From contig CM049322.1 of the NCBI GenBank assembly GCA_026874595.1, forward strand, positions 27,939,840 through 28,003,839: a stretch of DNA of 64,000 nucleotides, given 5' to 3'. Origin of the DNA: Sipunculus nudus. Its lineage: Eukaryota; Annelida; Sipuncula; Golfingiida; Sipunculidae. Below the pieces are notes generated by a model. It searched no databases. It was not told the origin of the DNA and saw only the letters and a program-made list of their open reading frames with translations. The position numbers and the translations under genes are program-made. Positions 47,138-59,579 of the stretch are shown piece after piece (within the stretch, counting starts at the first letter, position 1; the number at the start of each line of letters is the position of its first letter).

Positions 47138-47160
47138 CTGTGTTTGGACTGCTGCTCTGT
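47138..47160 (+). repeat. Remnant of the 31-bp minisatellite beyond the transposon
   Basis: ctgtgtttggactgctgctc continues the unit broken at 45,484. Confidence 0.75.
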
Positions 47161-47188
47161 TTAACAAGGTTTTCCGGGTTCCAGCACT

Positions 47189-47300
47189 AGGGCTGGCACA
47201 GGGCCATGAATCTAATTAATAAAAGCAGGATTTAAAATGAAGTTGGATGCTACACTGATCTCACTGGTCAGATAACATTTCTTTGCTTTGTGCCAGCCCT
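47189..47300. repeat. Inverted repeat with AGGGCTGGCAC arms
   Basis: agggctggcac at 47,189-47,199 and gtgccagccct at 47,290-47,300 are exact inverted copies about 90 bp apart. The arms resemble hAT ends, but no 8-bp duplication is visible. Confidence 0.5.
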
Positions 47301-47877
47301 GTTGCGGATAATTTGTGGTTAAAGCAAAGGATATGTGGATGACTGCTATGTATAACTGCTGGAAAAGGAGTGTAAACAGGCACAAGGTAAGGACATTCCC
47401 AAACATCAGCTGACCTACATAAACTGTGTGACAAAACTGAGTCACATTGTAAAACACATTCTGGTTTGATTTTTTTTTTGGCACTCCTAAGTCAATTTAT
47501 TCACTAGATTTGCCAAATTAAGAAACATGACTTGAATTTGAATTTTGTCAAGAGTATTTGTCACATTGTAAATGTATCTTTTTCCTGTTTTAATTAGCAT
47601 CTCTCATCTTAGTTTTGAATTTATTGGTCAGTTGTATAGATCTGACAATGTAACTACTTGTTTGCTAATTGATCAAAACTTAACAGTATTCAAGAAATTG
47701 GGATGTAGATGTTAACTAAGTGACCCATGAATTTGAAAGCAGAAAAATGCTGTTCTTACATATATATATACAGAAAAAATAACAGATTTACAAGGACAAA
47801 AGGAGACATTTTTTACAGTAAGATGAGGATAAGTTCTATCTGAAACAAGCTCAAGATGACCAATAACCTCATAAGCA
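47301..47877. other. Unique A+T-rich sequence
   Basis: A dispersed-repeat word aagtgacccatga near 47,717 and a short (TA)n at 47,760. Otherwise nothing. Confidence 0.4.
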
Positions 47878-50800
47878 AAATAATGAAACCAGTACAAGGT
47901 GAAGGATAACCTCCAATCAACTAAGATAATGAAATAGAACAAGGTGAAGGAAAACCTCCAATCAACTAGGAAAATGATACAAGTACTAGGATAAAGAAAC
48001 AAGAACAAGGTGAAGGATAACATCCAATCAACTAGGAAAATGAAACAAGTACAAGGTGAAGGAAAACCTCCAATCAACTAGGATAATGAAACAAGTACAA
48101 GGTGAAGGATAACCTCCAATCAACTAAGAAAATGAAACAAGTAAAAGGTGAAGGATAACATCCAATCAACTAGGATAATGAAACAAGTACAAGGTGAAGG
48201 ATAACCTCCAATCAACTAAGAAAATGAAACAAGTACAAGGTGAAGGATAACCTCCAATCAACTAGAATAATGAAACAAGTACAAGGTGAAGGATAACCTC
48301 CAATCAACTAAGAAAATGAAACAAGTAAAAGGTGAAGGATAACATCCAATCAACTAGGATCATGAAACAAGTACAAGGTGAAGGATAACCTCCAATCAAC
48401 TAAGATAATGAAACAAGTACAAGGTGAAGGATAACCTCCAATCAACTAGGAAAGTGAAAAAAGTACAAGGTGAAGTGTAACCTCCTATCAACTAAGAAAA
48501 TGAAACAAGTACAATGTGAAGGATATCATCCAATCAACTAGGAAAATGAATCAAGTACAAGGTGAAGGATAACATCGAATCAACTAGGAAAATGAAAAAG
48601 AACAAGGTGAAGGATAACCTCCAATCAACTAAGAAAATGAAACAAGAACAAGGTGAAGGATATCATCAAATCAACTAGGATAATGAATCAAGTACAAGGT
48701 GAAGGATAACATCGAATCAACTAGGAAAATGAAATAAGTACAAGGTGAAGGATAACCTTCAATCAACTAAGATAGTGAAAAAAGTACTAGGAAAAAGAAA
48801 CAAGAACAAGGTGAAGGATAACCTCCAATCAACTAGGATAATGAAACCAGTACAAGGTGAAGGATAACCTCCAATCAGCTAGGATAATGAAACCAGTACA
48901 AGGTGAAGGATAACCTCCAATCAACTAGGATAATGAAACAAGTACAAGTTGAAGGATAACCTCCAATCAACTAGGATAATGAAACAAGTACAAGGTGAAG
49001 GATAACCTCCAATCAACTAGGATAATGAAACCAGTACAAGGTGAAGGATAACCTCCAATCAACTAGGATAATGAAACAAGTACAAGTTGAAGGATAACCT
49101 CCAATCAACTAAGAAAATTAAACAAGTACAAGGTTAAGGATAACCTCCAATCAACTAAGATAATGAAACCAGTACAAGGTGAAGGATAACCTCTAATCAA
49201 CTAAGATAATGAAACCAGTACAAGGTGAAGGATAACCTCCAATCAACTAAGATAATGAAACCAGTACAAGGTGAAGAATAACCTCCAATCAACTAGGAAA
49301 ATGAAACAAGTACAAGGTGAAGGTAACATCCAATCAACTAGGATAAAGAAATAAGTACAAGGTGAAGGATAACCTCCAATCAACTAGGATAATGAAACAA
49401 GTACAAGGTGAAGGAAAACCTCCAATCAACTAAGATAATAAAACAAGTACAAGGTGAAGGATAACATCCAATCAACTAGGATAATGAAACAAGTACAAGG
49501 TGAAGCATAACCTCCAATCAACTAGGATAATGAAACAAGTACAAGGTGAAGGATAACCTCCAATCAACTAGGATAATGAAACAAGTACAAGGTGAAGGAT
49601 AACCTCCAATCAACTAAGATAATAAAACCAGTACAAGGTGAAAGATAACATCCAATCAACTAGGATAAAGAAACAAGTACAAGTTGAAGGATAACCTCCA
49701 ATGAACTAGGATAAAGAAACAAATACAAGGTGAAGGATTACCTCCAATCAACTAAGATAATGAAACAAGTACAAGGTGAAGGATAACCTCCAATCAACTA
49801 AGAAAATGAAACAAGTACAAGGTGAAGGATAACCTCCAATCAACTAGGAAAATGAAACAAGTACAAGGTGAAGCATAACCTCCAATCAACTAGGAAAATG
49901 AAACAAGTACAAGGTGAAGGTAACATCCAATCAACTAGGATAAAGAAAAAAGTACAAGTTGAAGCATAACCTCCAATCAACTAGGAAAATGAAACAAGTA
50001 CAAGGTGAAGGATAACATCCAATCAACTAGGAAAATGAAACAAGTACAAGGTGAAGCATAACCTCCAATCAACTAGGAAAATGAAACAAGTACAAGGTGA
50101 AGGATAACATCCAATCAACTAGGAAAATGAAACAAGTACAAGGTGAAGCATAACCTCCAATCAACTAGGAAAATGAAACAAGTACAAGGTGAAGGATAAC
50201 ATCCAATCAACTAGGAAAATGAAACAAGTACAAGGTGAAGCATAACCTCCAATCAACTAGGAAAATGAAACAAGTACAAGGTGAAGGATAACATCCAATC
50301 AACTAGGAAAATGAAACAAGTACAAGGTGAAGCATAACCTCCAATCAACTAGGATAATGAAACAAGTACAAGGTGAAGGATAACCTCCAATCAACTAGGA
50401 AAATGAAACAAGTACAAGGTGAAGGTAACATCCAATCAACTAGGATCATGAAACAAGTACAAGGTGAAGGATAACCTCCAATCAACTAAGATAATGAAAC
50501 AAGTACAAGTTGAAGGATAACCTCCAATCAACTAAGAAAATGAAACAAGTACAAGGTGAAGGATAACCTCCAATCAACTAAGATAATGAAACCAGTACAA
50601 GGTGAAGGATAACCTCCAATCAACTAAGATAATGAAACAAGTACAAGTTGAAGGATAACCTCCAATCAGCTAGGATAATGAAACAAGTACAAGGTGAAGC
50701 ATAACCTCCAATCAACTAGGAAAATGAAACAAGTACAAGGTGAAGGATAACCTCCAATCAACTAGGAAAATGAAACAAGTACAAGGTGAAGGTAACATCC

Positions 50801-53800
50801 AATCAACTAGGATCATGAAACAAGTACAAGGTGAAGGATAACCTCCAATCAACTAGGAAAATGAAACAAGTACAAGGTGAAGGTAACATCCAATCAACTA
50901 GGATCATGAAACAAGTACAAGGTGAAGGATAACCTCCAATCAACTAGGAAAATGAAACAAGTACAAGGTGAAGGTAACATCCAATCAACTAGGATCATGA
51001 AACAAGTACAAGGTGAAGGATAACCTCCAATCAACTAAGATAATGAAACAAGTACAAGTTGAAGGATAACCTCCAATCAACTAAGAAAATGAAACAAGTA
51101 CAAGGTGAAGGATAACCTCCAATCAACTAAGAAAATGAAACAAGTACAAGGTGAAGGATAACATCCAATCAACTAGGAAAATGAAACAAGTACAAGGTGA
51201 AGGTAACATCCAATCAACTAAGATAATGAAAAAGAACAAGGTGAAGGATAACCTCCAATCAACTAAGATAATGAAACAAGTACAAGTTGAAGGATAACCT
51301 CCAATCAACTAAGAAAATGAAACAAGTACAAGTTGAAGGATAACCTCCAATCAACTAAGAAAATGAAACAAGTAAAAGGTGAAGGAAAACCTCCAATCAA
51401 CTAGGAAAATGAAACAAGTAAAAGGTGAAGGATAACATCTAATCAACTAAGATAATGAAACCAGTACAAGGTGAAGGATAACCTCCAATCAACTAGGAAA
51501 ATGAAACAAGTACAAGGTGAAGGATAACCTCCAATCAACTAAGATAATGAAACCAGTACAAGGTGAAGGTAACATCCAATCAACTAGGATCATGAAACAA
51601 GTACAAGGTGAAGGATAACCTCCAATCAACTAAGAAAATGAAACAAGTACAAGTTGAAGGATAACCTCCAATCAACTAAGATAATGAAACAAGTACAAGG
51701 AGAAGGATAACCTCCAATCAACTAAGAAAATGAAACAAGTACAAGGTGAAGGTAACATCCAATCAACTAGGATCATGAAACTAGTACAAGGTGAAGGATA
51801 ACCTCCAATCAACTAAGAAAATGAAACAAGTACAAGTTGAAGGATAACCTCCAATTAACTAAGATAATGAAACAAGTACAAGGTGAAGGATAACCTCCAA
51901 TCAACTAGGAAAATGAAACAAGTACAAGGTGAAGGATAACCTCCAATCAACTAAGAAAATGAAACAAGTACAAGGTGAAGGTAACATCCAATCAACTAGG
52001 ATCATGAAACAAGTACAAGGTGAAGGATAACCTCCAATCAACTAAGAAAATGAAACAAGTACAAGTTGAAGGATAACCTCCAATCAACTAAGAAAATGAA
52101 ACAAGTACAAGGTGAAGGTAACATCCAATCAACTAGGATAAAGAAACAAGTACAAGGTGAAGGATAACCTCCAATCAACTAGGAAAATGAAACAAGTACA
52201 AGGTGAAGGATAACCTCCAATCAACTAAGATAATGAAACCAGTACAAGGTGAAGGATAACCTCCAATCAACTAAGATAATGAAACCAGTACAAGGTGAAG
52301 GATAACCTCCAATCAACTAAGAAAATGAAACAAGTACAAGGTGAAGGATAACCTCCAATCAACTAGGATCATGAAACAAGTACAAGGTGAAGGATAACCT
52401 CCAATCAACTAAGATAATGAAACAAGTACAAGTTGAAGGATAACCTCCAAGCAACTAAGATAATGAAACAAGTACAAGTTGAAGGATAACCTCCAATCAA
52501 CTAGGAAAATGAAACAAGTACAAGGTGAAGGTAACCTCCAATCAACTAGGATAATGAAACCAGTACAAGGTGAAGGATAACCTCCAATCAACTAAGAAAA
52601 TGAAACAAGTACAAGGTGAAGGATAACATCCAATCAACTAGGATCATGAAACAAGTACAAGGTGAAGGTAACATCCAATCAACTAGGATCATGAAACTAG
52701 TACAAGGTGAAGGATAACCTCCAATCAACTAAGAAAATGAAACAAGTACAAGTTGAAGGATAACCTCCAATTAACTAAGATAATGAAACAAGTACAAGGT
52801 GAAGGATAACCTCCAATCAACTAGGAAAATGAAACAAGTACAAGGTGAAGGATAACCTCCAATCAACTAAGAAAATGAAACAAGTACAAGGTGAAGGTAA
52901 CAGCCAATCAACTAGGATCATGAAACAAGTACAAGGTGAAGGATAACCTCCAATCAACTAAGAAAATGAAACAAGTACAAGTTGAAGGATAACCTCCAAT
53001 CAACTAAGAAAATGAAACAAGTACAAGGTGAAGGTAACATCCAATCAACTAGGATAAAGAAACAAGTACAAGGTGAAGGATAACCTCCAATCAACTAGGA
53101 AAATGAAACAAGTACAAGGTGAAGGATAACCTCCAATCAACTAAGATAATGAAACCAGTACAAGGTGAAGGATAACCTCCAATCAACTAAGATAATGAAA
53201 CCAGTACAAGGTGAAGGATAACCTCCAATCAACTAAGAAAATGAAACAAGTACAAGGTGAAGGATAACCTCCAATCAACTAGGATCATGAAACAAGTACA
53301 AGGTGAAGGATAACCTCCAATCAACTAAGATAATGAAACAAGTACAAGTTGAAGGATAACCTCCAAGCAACTAAGATAATGAAACAAGTACAAGTTGAAG
53401 GATAACCTCCAATCAACTAGGAAAATGAAACAAGTACAAGGTGAAGGTAACATCCAATCAACTAGGATAATGAAACCAGTACAAGGTGAAGGATAACCTC
53501 CAATCAACTAAGAAAATGAAACAAGTACAAGGTGAAGGATAACATCCAATCAACTAGGATCATGAAACAAGTACAAGGTGAAGGATAACCTCCAATCAAC
53601 TAAGATAATGAAACAAGTACAAGTTGAAGGATAACCTCCAAGCAACTAAGAAAATGAAACAAGTACAAGGTGAAGGATAACCTCCAATCAACTAAGATAA
53701 TGAAACAAGTACAAGTTGAAGGATAACCTCCAATCAACTAAGAAAATGAAACAAGTACAAGGTGAAGGATAACCTCCAATCAACTAGGAAAATGAAACAA

Positions 53801-55935
53801 GTACAAGGTGAAGGTAACATCCAATCAACTAGGATAAAGAAACAAGTACAAGGTGAAGGATAACCTCCAATCAACTAGGAAAATGAAACAAGTACAAGGT
53901 GAAGGATAACCTCCAATCAACTAAGATAATGAAACCAGTACAAGGTGAAGGATAACCTCCAATCAACTAAGATAATGAAACCAGTACAAGGTGAAGGATA
54001 ACCTCCAATCAACTAAGAAAATGAAACAAGTACAAGGTGAAGGATAACCTCCAATCAACTAGGAAAATGAAACAAGTACAAGGTGAAGGTAACCTCCAAT
54101 CAACTAGGAAAATGAAACAAGTACAAGGTGAAGGATAACCTCCAATCAACTAGGAAAATGAAACAAGTACAAGGTGAAGGATAACCTCCAATCAACTAAG
54201 ATAATGAAACCAGTACAAGGTGAAGGATAACCTCCAATCAACTAAGATAATGAAACCAGTCCAAGGTGAAGGATAACTTCCAATCAACTAAGAAAATGAA
54301 ACAAGTACAAGGTGAAGGATAACCTCCAATCAACTAGGAAAATGAAACAAGTACAAGGTGAAGGATAACCTCCAATCAACTAAGATAATGAAACCAGTAC
54401 AAGGTGAAGGATAACCTCCAATCAACTAAGATAATGAAAAAGAACAAGGTGAAGGATAACATCTAATCAACTAAGATAATGAAACCAGTACAAGGTGAAG
54501 GATAACATCTAATCAACTAAGATAATGAAACAAGTACAAGGTGAAGGATAACCTCCAATCAACTAAGATAATGAAAAAGAACAAGGTGAAGGATAACATC
54601 TAATCAACTAAGATAATGAAACCAGTACAAGGTGAAGGATAACCTCCAATCAACTAAGATAATGAAACCAGTACAAGGTGAAGGATAACCTCTAATCAAC
54701 TAAGAAAAAGAAGCAAGTACAAGGTGAAGGATAACCTCCAATCAACTAGGATAATGAAACAAGTACAAGGTGAAGGATAAACTCCAATCAACTAAGATAA
54801 TGAAACAAGTACAAGGTGAAGAATAACCTCCAATCAACTAGGATAATGAATCAAGTAGGAGGTGAAGGATAACCTCCAATCAACTAGAGTTATGAATCAA
54901 GTACAAGGTGAAGGATAACCTCCAATCAACTAGGATAATGAAACAAGTACAAGGTAAAGGAAAACCTCCAATCAACTAGGATAATGAATCAAGTACAAGG
55001 TGAAGGATAACATCGAATCAACAAGGAAAATGAAAAAAGTACAAGGTGGAGGATAACCCCCAATCAATTTCGATAATAAAACAAGTACAAGGTGAAGGAT
55101 AACCTCCAATCAACTAGGATAATGAAACAAGTACAAGGTGAAGCATAACCTCCAATCAACTAAGAAAATGAAACAAGTACACAGTGAAGGATAACCTCCA
55201 ATCAACTAGGATAATGAAACAAGTACAAGGTGAAGCATAACCTCAAATCAACTAGGATAATGAAAGAAGTATAAGGTGGAGGATAACCTCCAATCAACTT
55301 GGATAATGAAACAAGTACAAGTTGAAGGATAACCTCCAATCAACTATGATAATGAAACAAGTACAAGGTGAAGGATAACCTCCAATCAACTATGATAATG
55401 AAACAAGTACAACGTGAAGGATAACCTCCAATCAACTATGATAATGAAACAAGCATAAGATGAAGGAAAAACTCCAATCAAATAGGAAAATGAAACAAGT
55501 ACAAGGTGGAGGATAACCCCCAATCAACTAAGAAAATGAAACCAGTACACAGTGAAGGATAACCTCCAATCAACTAGGATAATGAAACAAGTACAAGGTG
55601 AAGCATAACCCCCAATCAACTAGGATAATGAAACAAGTACAAGGTGGAGGATAACCTCCAATCAACTAGGATAATGAAACAAGTACAAGGTGAAGCATAA
55701 CCTCCAATCAACTAGGATAATGAAACAAGTACAAGGTGAAGGATAACCTCCAATCAACTAGGATAATGAAACAAGTACAAGGTGAAGCATAACCTCCAAT
55801 CAACTAGGATAATGAAACAAGAACAAGGTGAAGCATAACCTCCAATCAACTAGGATAATGAAACAAGTACAAGGTGAAGCATAACCTCCAATTAACTAGG
55901 ATAATGAAACAAGTACAAGGTTAAGAAACTCTCCA
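47878..55935 (+). repeat. 46-bp minisatellite of about 8 kb, about 175 copies
   Basis: Unit aggataatgaaacaagtaca then aggtgaaggataacctcc and aatcaact (46 bp). Frequent variants: ctaagaaaat against ctaggataat, aacatcc against aacctcc, gaagcataac, and a shortened gaaggtaacatcc. Every unit carries CCAATCA. A dimeric 92-bp pattern (gcataacc / ggataacat) lies at about 49,965-50,340 and a 916-bp higher-order repeat at 51,781-53,612. Units at both edges are more diverged than those in the middle, as expected for unequal crossing-over. Minus-strand frames of 60-121 codons are by-products. Confidence 0.98.
51781..53612 (+). repeat. 916-bp higher-order repeat, two tandem copies
   Basis: The variant ctagtacaagg occurs at 51,781 and 52,697 and the variant ctccaagcaac at 52,446 and 53,362, both 916 bp apart. 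The order of unit variants between them is the same, with only a few base differences visible. Confidence 0.85.
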
Positions 55936-57395
55936 ATTAGACATCATGCTACCTTTATGTATACCAAAATTTAAAAAAATATGTTAACCAAACACTTGCA
56001 CTGACACACACACACACACACAGAGATTCATGACTAATTTACCAGAAAGTCAAAAATCATTAAATATCAATCTCTAGTATGCATGTCTGTCTCACATTAT
56101 ACCTTATAGGTATGCATAGTATGATGTCTCGAAGATTCTTGGAAACATTTGTATAGTGGTATGTCTAGACGGTCCTGGAGATTTACAGGGTGATTTTTGT
56201 TGAATCAATGAGAAGGAGACCAGACCAGCATATTCACCAATCTTGAGGTGTGTCTGGTGAGTGTTCCCTGTCAGACAGCAAGTCAGGCCTAAAACACAAA
56301 ACCAGCATACATTTTCATTAGAGCTCAAGCTGATCACAGGCTACCAGACCTTCACAAATGAGACTGCTGTGTTAGTGATGCTTTGTGAATATCAGATTAT
56401 TAATCCTTAACCTTATATTTTATTAATCCATAACCTGTTACCCGTGTAAAATTAATGTTTTAGGAAGCTGGTTAATGAGCACTAACTAATTTTGTAAACG
56501 ATCTAATATCACATAAATATACATATCAGTCTAATTTCAATTGACAACAGAAATCTAAACAGCAAGTGATATATGTATCCTTGTCTTTTTGATGTAAATA
56601 AGAAATGCTACAGCTTTAATATGAAGTCATGCTATTATGTCCAGTCACCGGGCTAATCGAAACAGACATGTATATTAGCTTGGTTGTAAACCATTCTTAA
56701 TATTAATCCAACTCACTCAGTAATCTGAAACAGCACAGTAAATGGATAACTTTGGTCCCCTTGCTGCACAATACATTTTATATTTATTTATTTTACTAGG
56801 CTGATTGATCAGTATTACTGATTAGTATTTTCACATGGTACTTCACTTTTTGACTTGTTCTCATAGCTCCAAGTCATGGTGTACTTACTGATACTACCAC
56901 TCCACATCACATCACTCATTCACTCACAACTCTTGTATCCAGCTTTGTAAAAAGTTTGAAAAAGACTGACTGGGCTCTGATCTCAATGTCCACGTAAAGC
57001 AGGTATAGTAAAGAAATCTGCTCATCACCAAAACAACCGTTTAACAATATATATATTTATACATATTAGTGACTTAAAACCATGAACTGTACAGTAAAAC
57101 GTATAGAAAAAGAGTAAAAAGCCTAATGGTAAAAGAATGTGTAGATCATTTAGTGAGAACTAAAAATAGGCTGTCATTTCATAGGCAATTAGGTAATTAT
57201 ATCATAATTTAAGTTTTGTGAATAACTGACATAATAAAAAGATTTCCAAATGTGATCCAAGAAAATTTCAGAGGGTCATTTTCAAAGCAACAGTTTTAAC
57301 AAAACTAAACATTATACACTTTACAGAAACACAATTCGTTATTTCCTAAAGGTGGTAAATGACTGAAGAAACATTTCAAAATTTTTCTCTTTCCG
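55936..57395. other. Unique A+T-rich sequence
   Basis: A (CA)n run at about 56,006-56,022. No supported gene; the 77-codon minus frame at 56,104-56,337 is not recognisable. Confidence 0.45.
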
Positions 57396-57573
57396 AAACG
57401 CTCAAATTCAAAATGGCGAATTCTGGGAAATGGCCGTTGAGAGATACTATACATATTCAAGTTTCGATGAGCGCATGCACTGAAAAGAAACAGTTGAGCT
57501 GTTTTTGATCAAGGGACGTTGAAAATATTGTAAACGTTTACTGAATCCTTTACAAACCAAAGGTAAATTTACT

Positions 57574-57786
57574 ATGAATGTATCATATGGAATGAGGACA
57601 CAAGTTTCTACCAAGCGGCTCTCAAGATGGCCGTCGATGACAAAATGGCGCTCGTGTCTGTGTGGCCGCACTGAAACAAGCAATAGGGTTGAGCCTTTCA
57701 AGGAAGTGCAATCTCATGTGGCAGAAAATAAGGAGCAGCGTGTCATAGCAGTTAACCTGAACCACACACAGAAAGAGGTTAATTAA
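57574..57786 (+). CDS. Unrecognised 70-codon frame in the promoter-like region
   Basis: The frame runs from ATG at 57,574 to TAA at 57,784-57,786 and ends ...NKEQRVIAVNLNHTQKEVN, which reads more protein-like than the repeat frames. It overlaps an 84-codon minus-strand frame (57,447-57,701). No domain is recognised. It may be an exon fragment or chance. Confidence 0.15.
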   Translation: MNVSYGMRTQVSTKRLSRWPSMTKWRSCLCGRTETSNRVEPFKEVQSHVAENKEQRVIAVNLNHTQKEVN

Positions 57787-58713
57787 ATCTCAACAGGTGC
57801 TGTATTTATAAACAGGTTGCAACAGGCCACACTAGCAAGTGACTCTGTGTAGATACTGGGAGCAAGGGACCAGTCATAAATAAGGATAAACTTTTTACAA
57901 GTACCACCTTCAAATATCTTTGCGACATAATACCACTGTATGCTTACCATGCGTGATTTGGTCGCCTCTTGTCTGTAAGCTTTTTCGCCTGATGAGCAAA
58001 GTTCACTCTTTCACAAGTATGCACACCTAGTGCATGACTGGGAGAGTAACAAAATGGCGCCCAACACGCCGAGCCGTATGCAGTGAGTCCAGTGCCATGT
58101 GACCCTCGACCCAACGCGAAACACGTCACTGAAGTACCCTGCCATTGGGCCACACCAGTTGAAAGTCTTTCCAGTTTACACATGCGCAGTACGCCATAAG
58201 AAATCAGTATTTAAGAACTCCTTAATATTACTTGATCTTGTAAATATTCTGGCGAGTCTAGTCAGGTGTAAACAATCAGCCATATGGAGTTATCTAAATC
58301 GCAGCTACTGATGTGCAGGTACTTGTATTATGTTGTATAAATATTTTGAACTGTTCGAAATCATAAATTTACTCGATCATATAATAAGCCATGTCTCTAT
58401 TACCATCTTGTATTACAACACCTATTTTAGCAAAGTCTCTCCAATACCAACAGGCGAAAATGAAAAGCTGAGACTTATTTAAACCGCTGCACAGTGCACG
58501 CGCACAGAGTAATGCATGGAAAAACATACCCGCAATGATATCATATCACCCTAAGTGACAAATGAAAACAATAAAACAATGTGTGCATTTAAAGTTTATA
58601 CGAGCAACACATGCAGGTTACTGCTTCACAGTGATACAGCAGGATTAAAGGACAGACCGAAAAATCTCTAAAGTTTGTTCACGCGGTTCAAGTGCGCAGC
58701 ACAAAATGGCGGC

Positions 58714-58896
58714 ATGGCGAACCCGGCCAGCTTAGGAGGTGGCCGCCGTCTAAAGGAGGTCTTTACAAATGTGGGCCGCCATACTTGTTCAGAGCGAGTC
58801 GAGAAAGACGAGAGAGAGAGAAAAAACATGGCCACTTCTACTGCACGCCTCACTGAGTCAATTCTTTCAAACCTGCCTACAAAAAAGCTGAGCTAG
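58714..58896 (+). CDS. Possible 60-codon first-exon frame beside a YY1-like site
   Basis: aaaATGGCGGCATGGCG at 58,703-58,719 contains two start codons; the second opens a 60-codon frame beginning MANPASLGGGRR and ending LSNLPTKKLS. An internal ATG at 58,829 has a strong Kozak context (aacATGG). The first ATG gives only a 9-codon frame. The basic, arginine- and glutamate-rich middle (ERVEKDERERKN) is composition-driven by gagagaga. No domain is recognised and no good splice donor is seen at its end. Low confidence. Confidence 0.2.
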   Translation: MANPASLGGGRRLKEVFTNVGRHTCSERVEKDERERKNMATSTARLTESILSNLPTKKLS

Positions 58897-59325
58897 TACT
58901 TGATTGCAGTGTATATGCACAGAACACTCACAGCAGATCAAGTCAAAGTCTAACCCACCTGTGTCCGTGGAATGTTGATGTGAACAAGTTCCATCGCCCT
59001 TGTTTTACCCCGCCATTTTCTAACGGTTGGACCTGGCGACCGCTATGGGTAAAAAACACTCCAATATGCCTGTGAGAACACAAGGACCTGTATGTACAAG
59101 TAAATGGGTCAGGTTTGTTTCCTGACCTAGACAACCAAGGTAGTATACTCCAATGCCACAACCATCACACCTTCATGGTCTTATCCATGGTTTCCTCCTG
59201 CTGAGCTGTTAGTATATACATGGTTGTCCCTCCCTATACGTAATACATGTACCCAGATCTCTCTGTACACTGCATGGTCTCTGCAAGCCTCCCCTGTTCA
59301 AATTTGGTATGATAATAACGTGGGG

Positions 59326-59339
59326 GGGTCACGTGACCC
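59326..59339. promoter_or_regulatory. Perfect palindrome GGGTCACGTGACCC (CLEAR/USF-type E-box)
   Basis: A 14-bp perfect palindrome containing GTCACGTGAC, the consensus of MiT/TFE and USF-type basic helix-loop-helix factors. It is 160 bp upstream of the candidate exon at 59,500. Confidence 0.5.
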
Positions 59340-59499
59340 ACATGTCTGCCACAGAGAACAGGCTGACTCGAGTGTTCTGTGGTGTGCCCCAAGAAACCCC
59401 CAACCTGGGTCAAAGACCAATGCACTGAAAGGCAGTTAGCTGTGTAAAGTGGACTAGCTACAGGCCGTGGGTAAAGAGGCCGAGTTCAGGGCGGGAAAC

Positions 59500-59579
59500 A
59501 TGGCTTCCTCCTATCCTGTGCTCCCGCCAAGCCTCTCCACACTAGCCCTGGTCATCCCTACCCATCTCCCAGTCTGCAG
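59500..59579 (+). CDS. Candidate first coding exon ending at a consensus splice donor
   Basis: ATG at 59,500 in a strong Kozak context (aacATGG), just after an E2F/Sp1-like GGGCGGGAAAC. The frame MASSYPVLPPSLSTLALVIP continues without a stop for 26 codons to CTGCAG|GTAATA at 59,579/59,580, a consensus donor. It lies in the promoter-like region with a CLEAR-type E-box upstream. I see no acceptor or further exon that I would defend, and the peptide is unrecognised. Without splicing the frame ends at once in TAA (59,581-59,583). Confidence 0.22.

Noticed and set aside
47878-55935. NF-Y binding array because every unit contains CCAATCA
   Set aside because: The preceding bases (TC) do not fit the usual purine-purine context of functional CCAAT boxes; conservation is explained by homogenisation.
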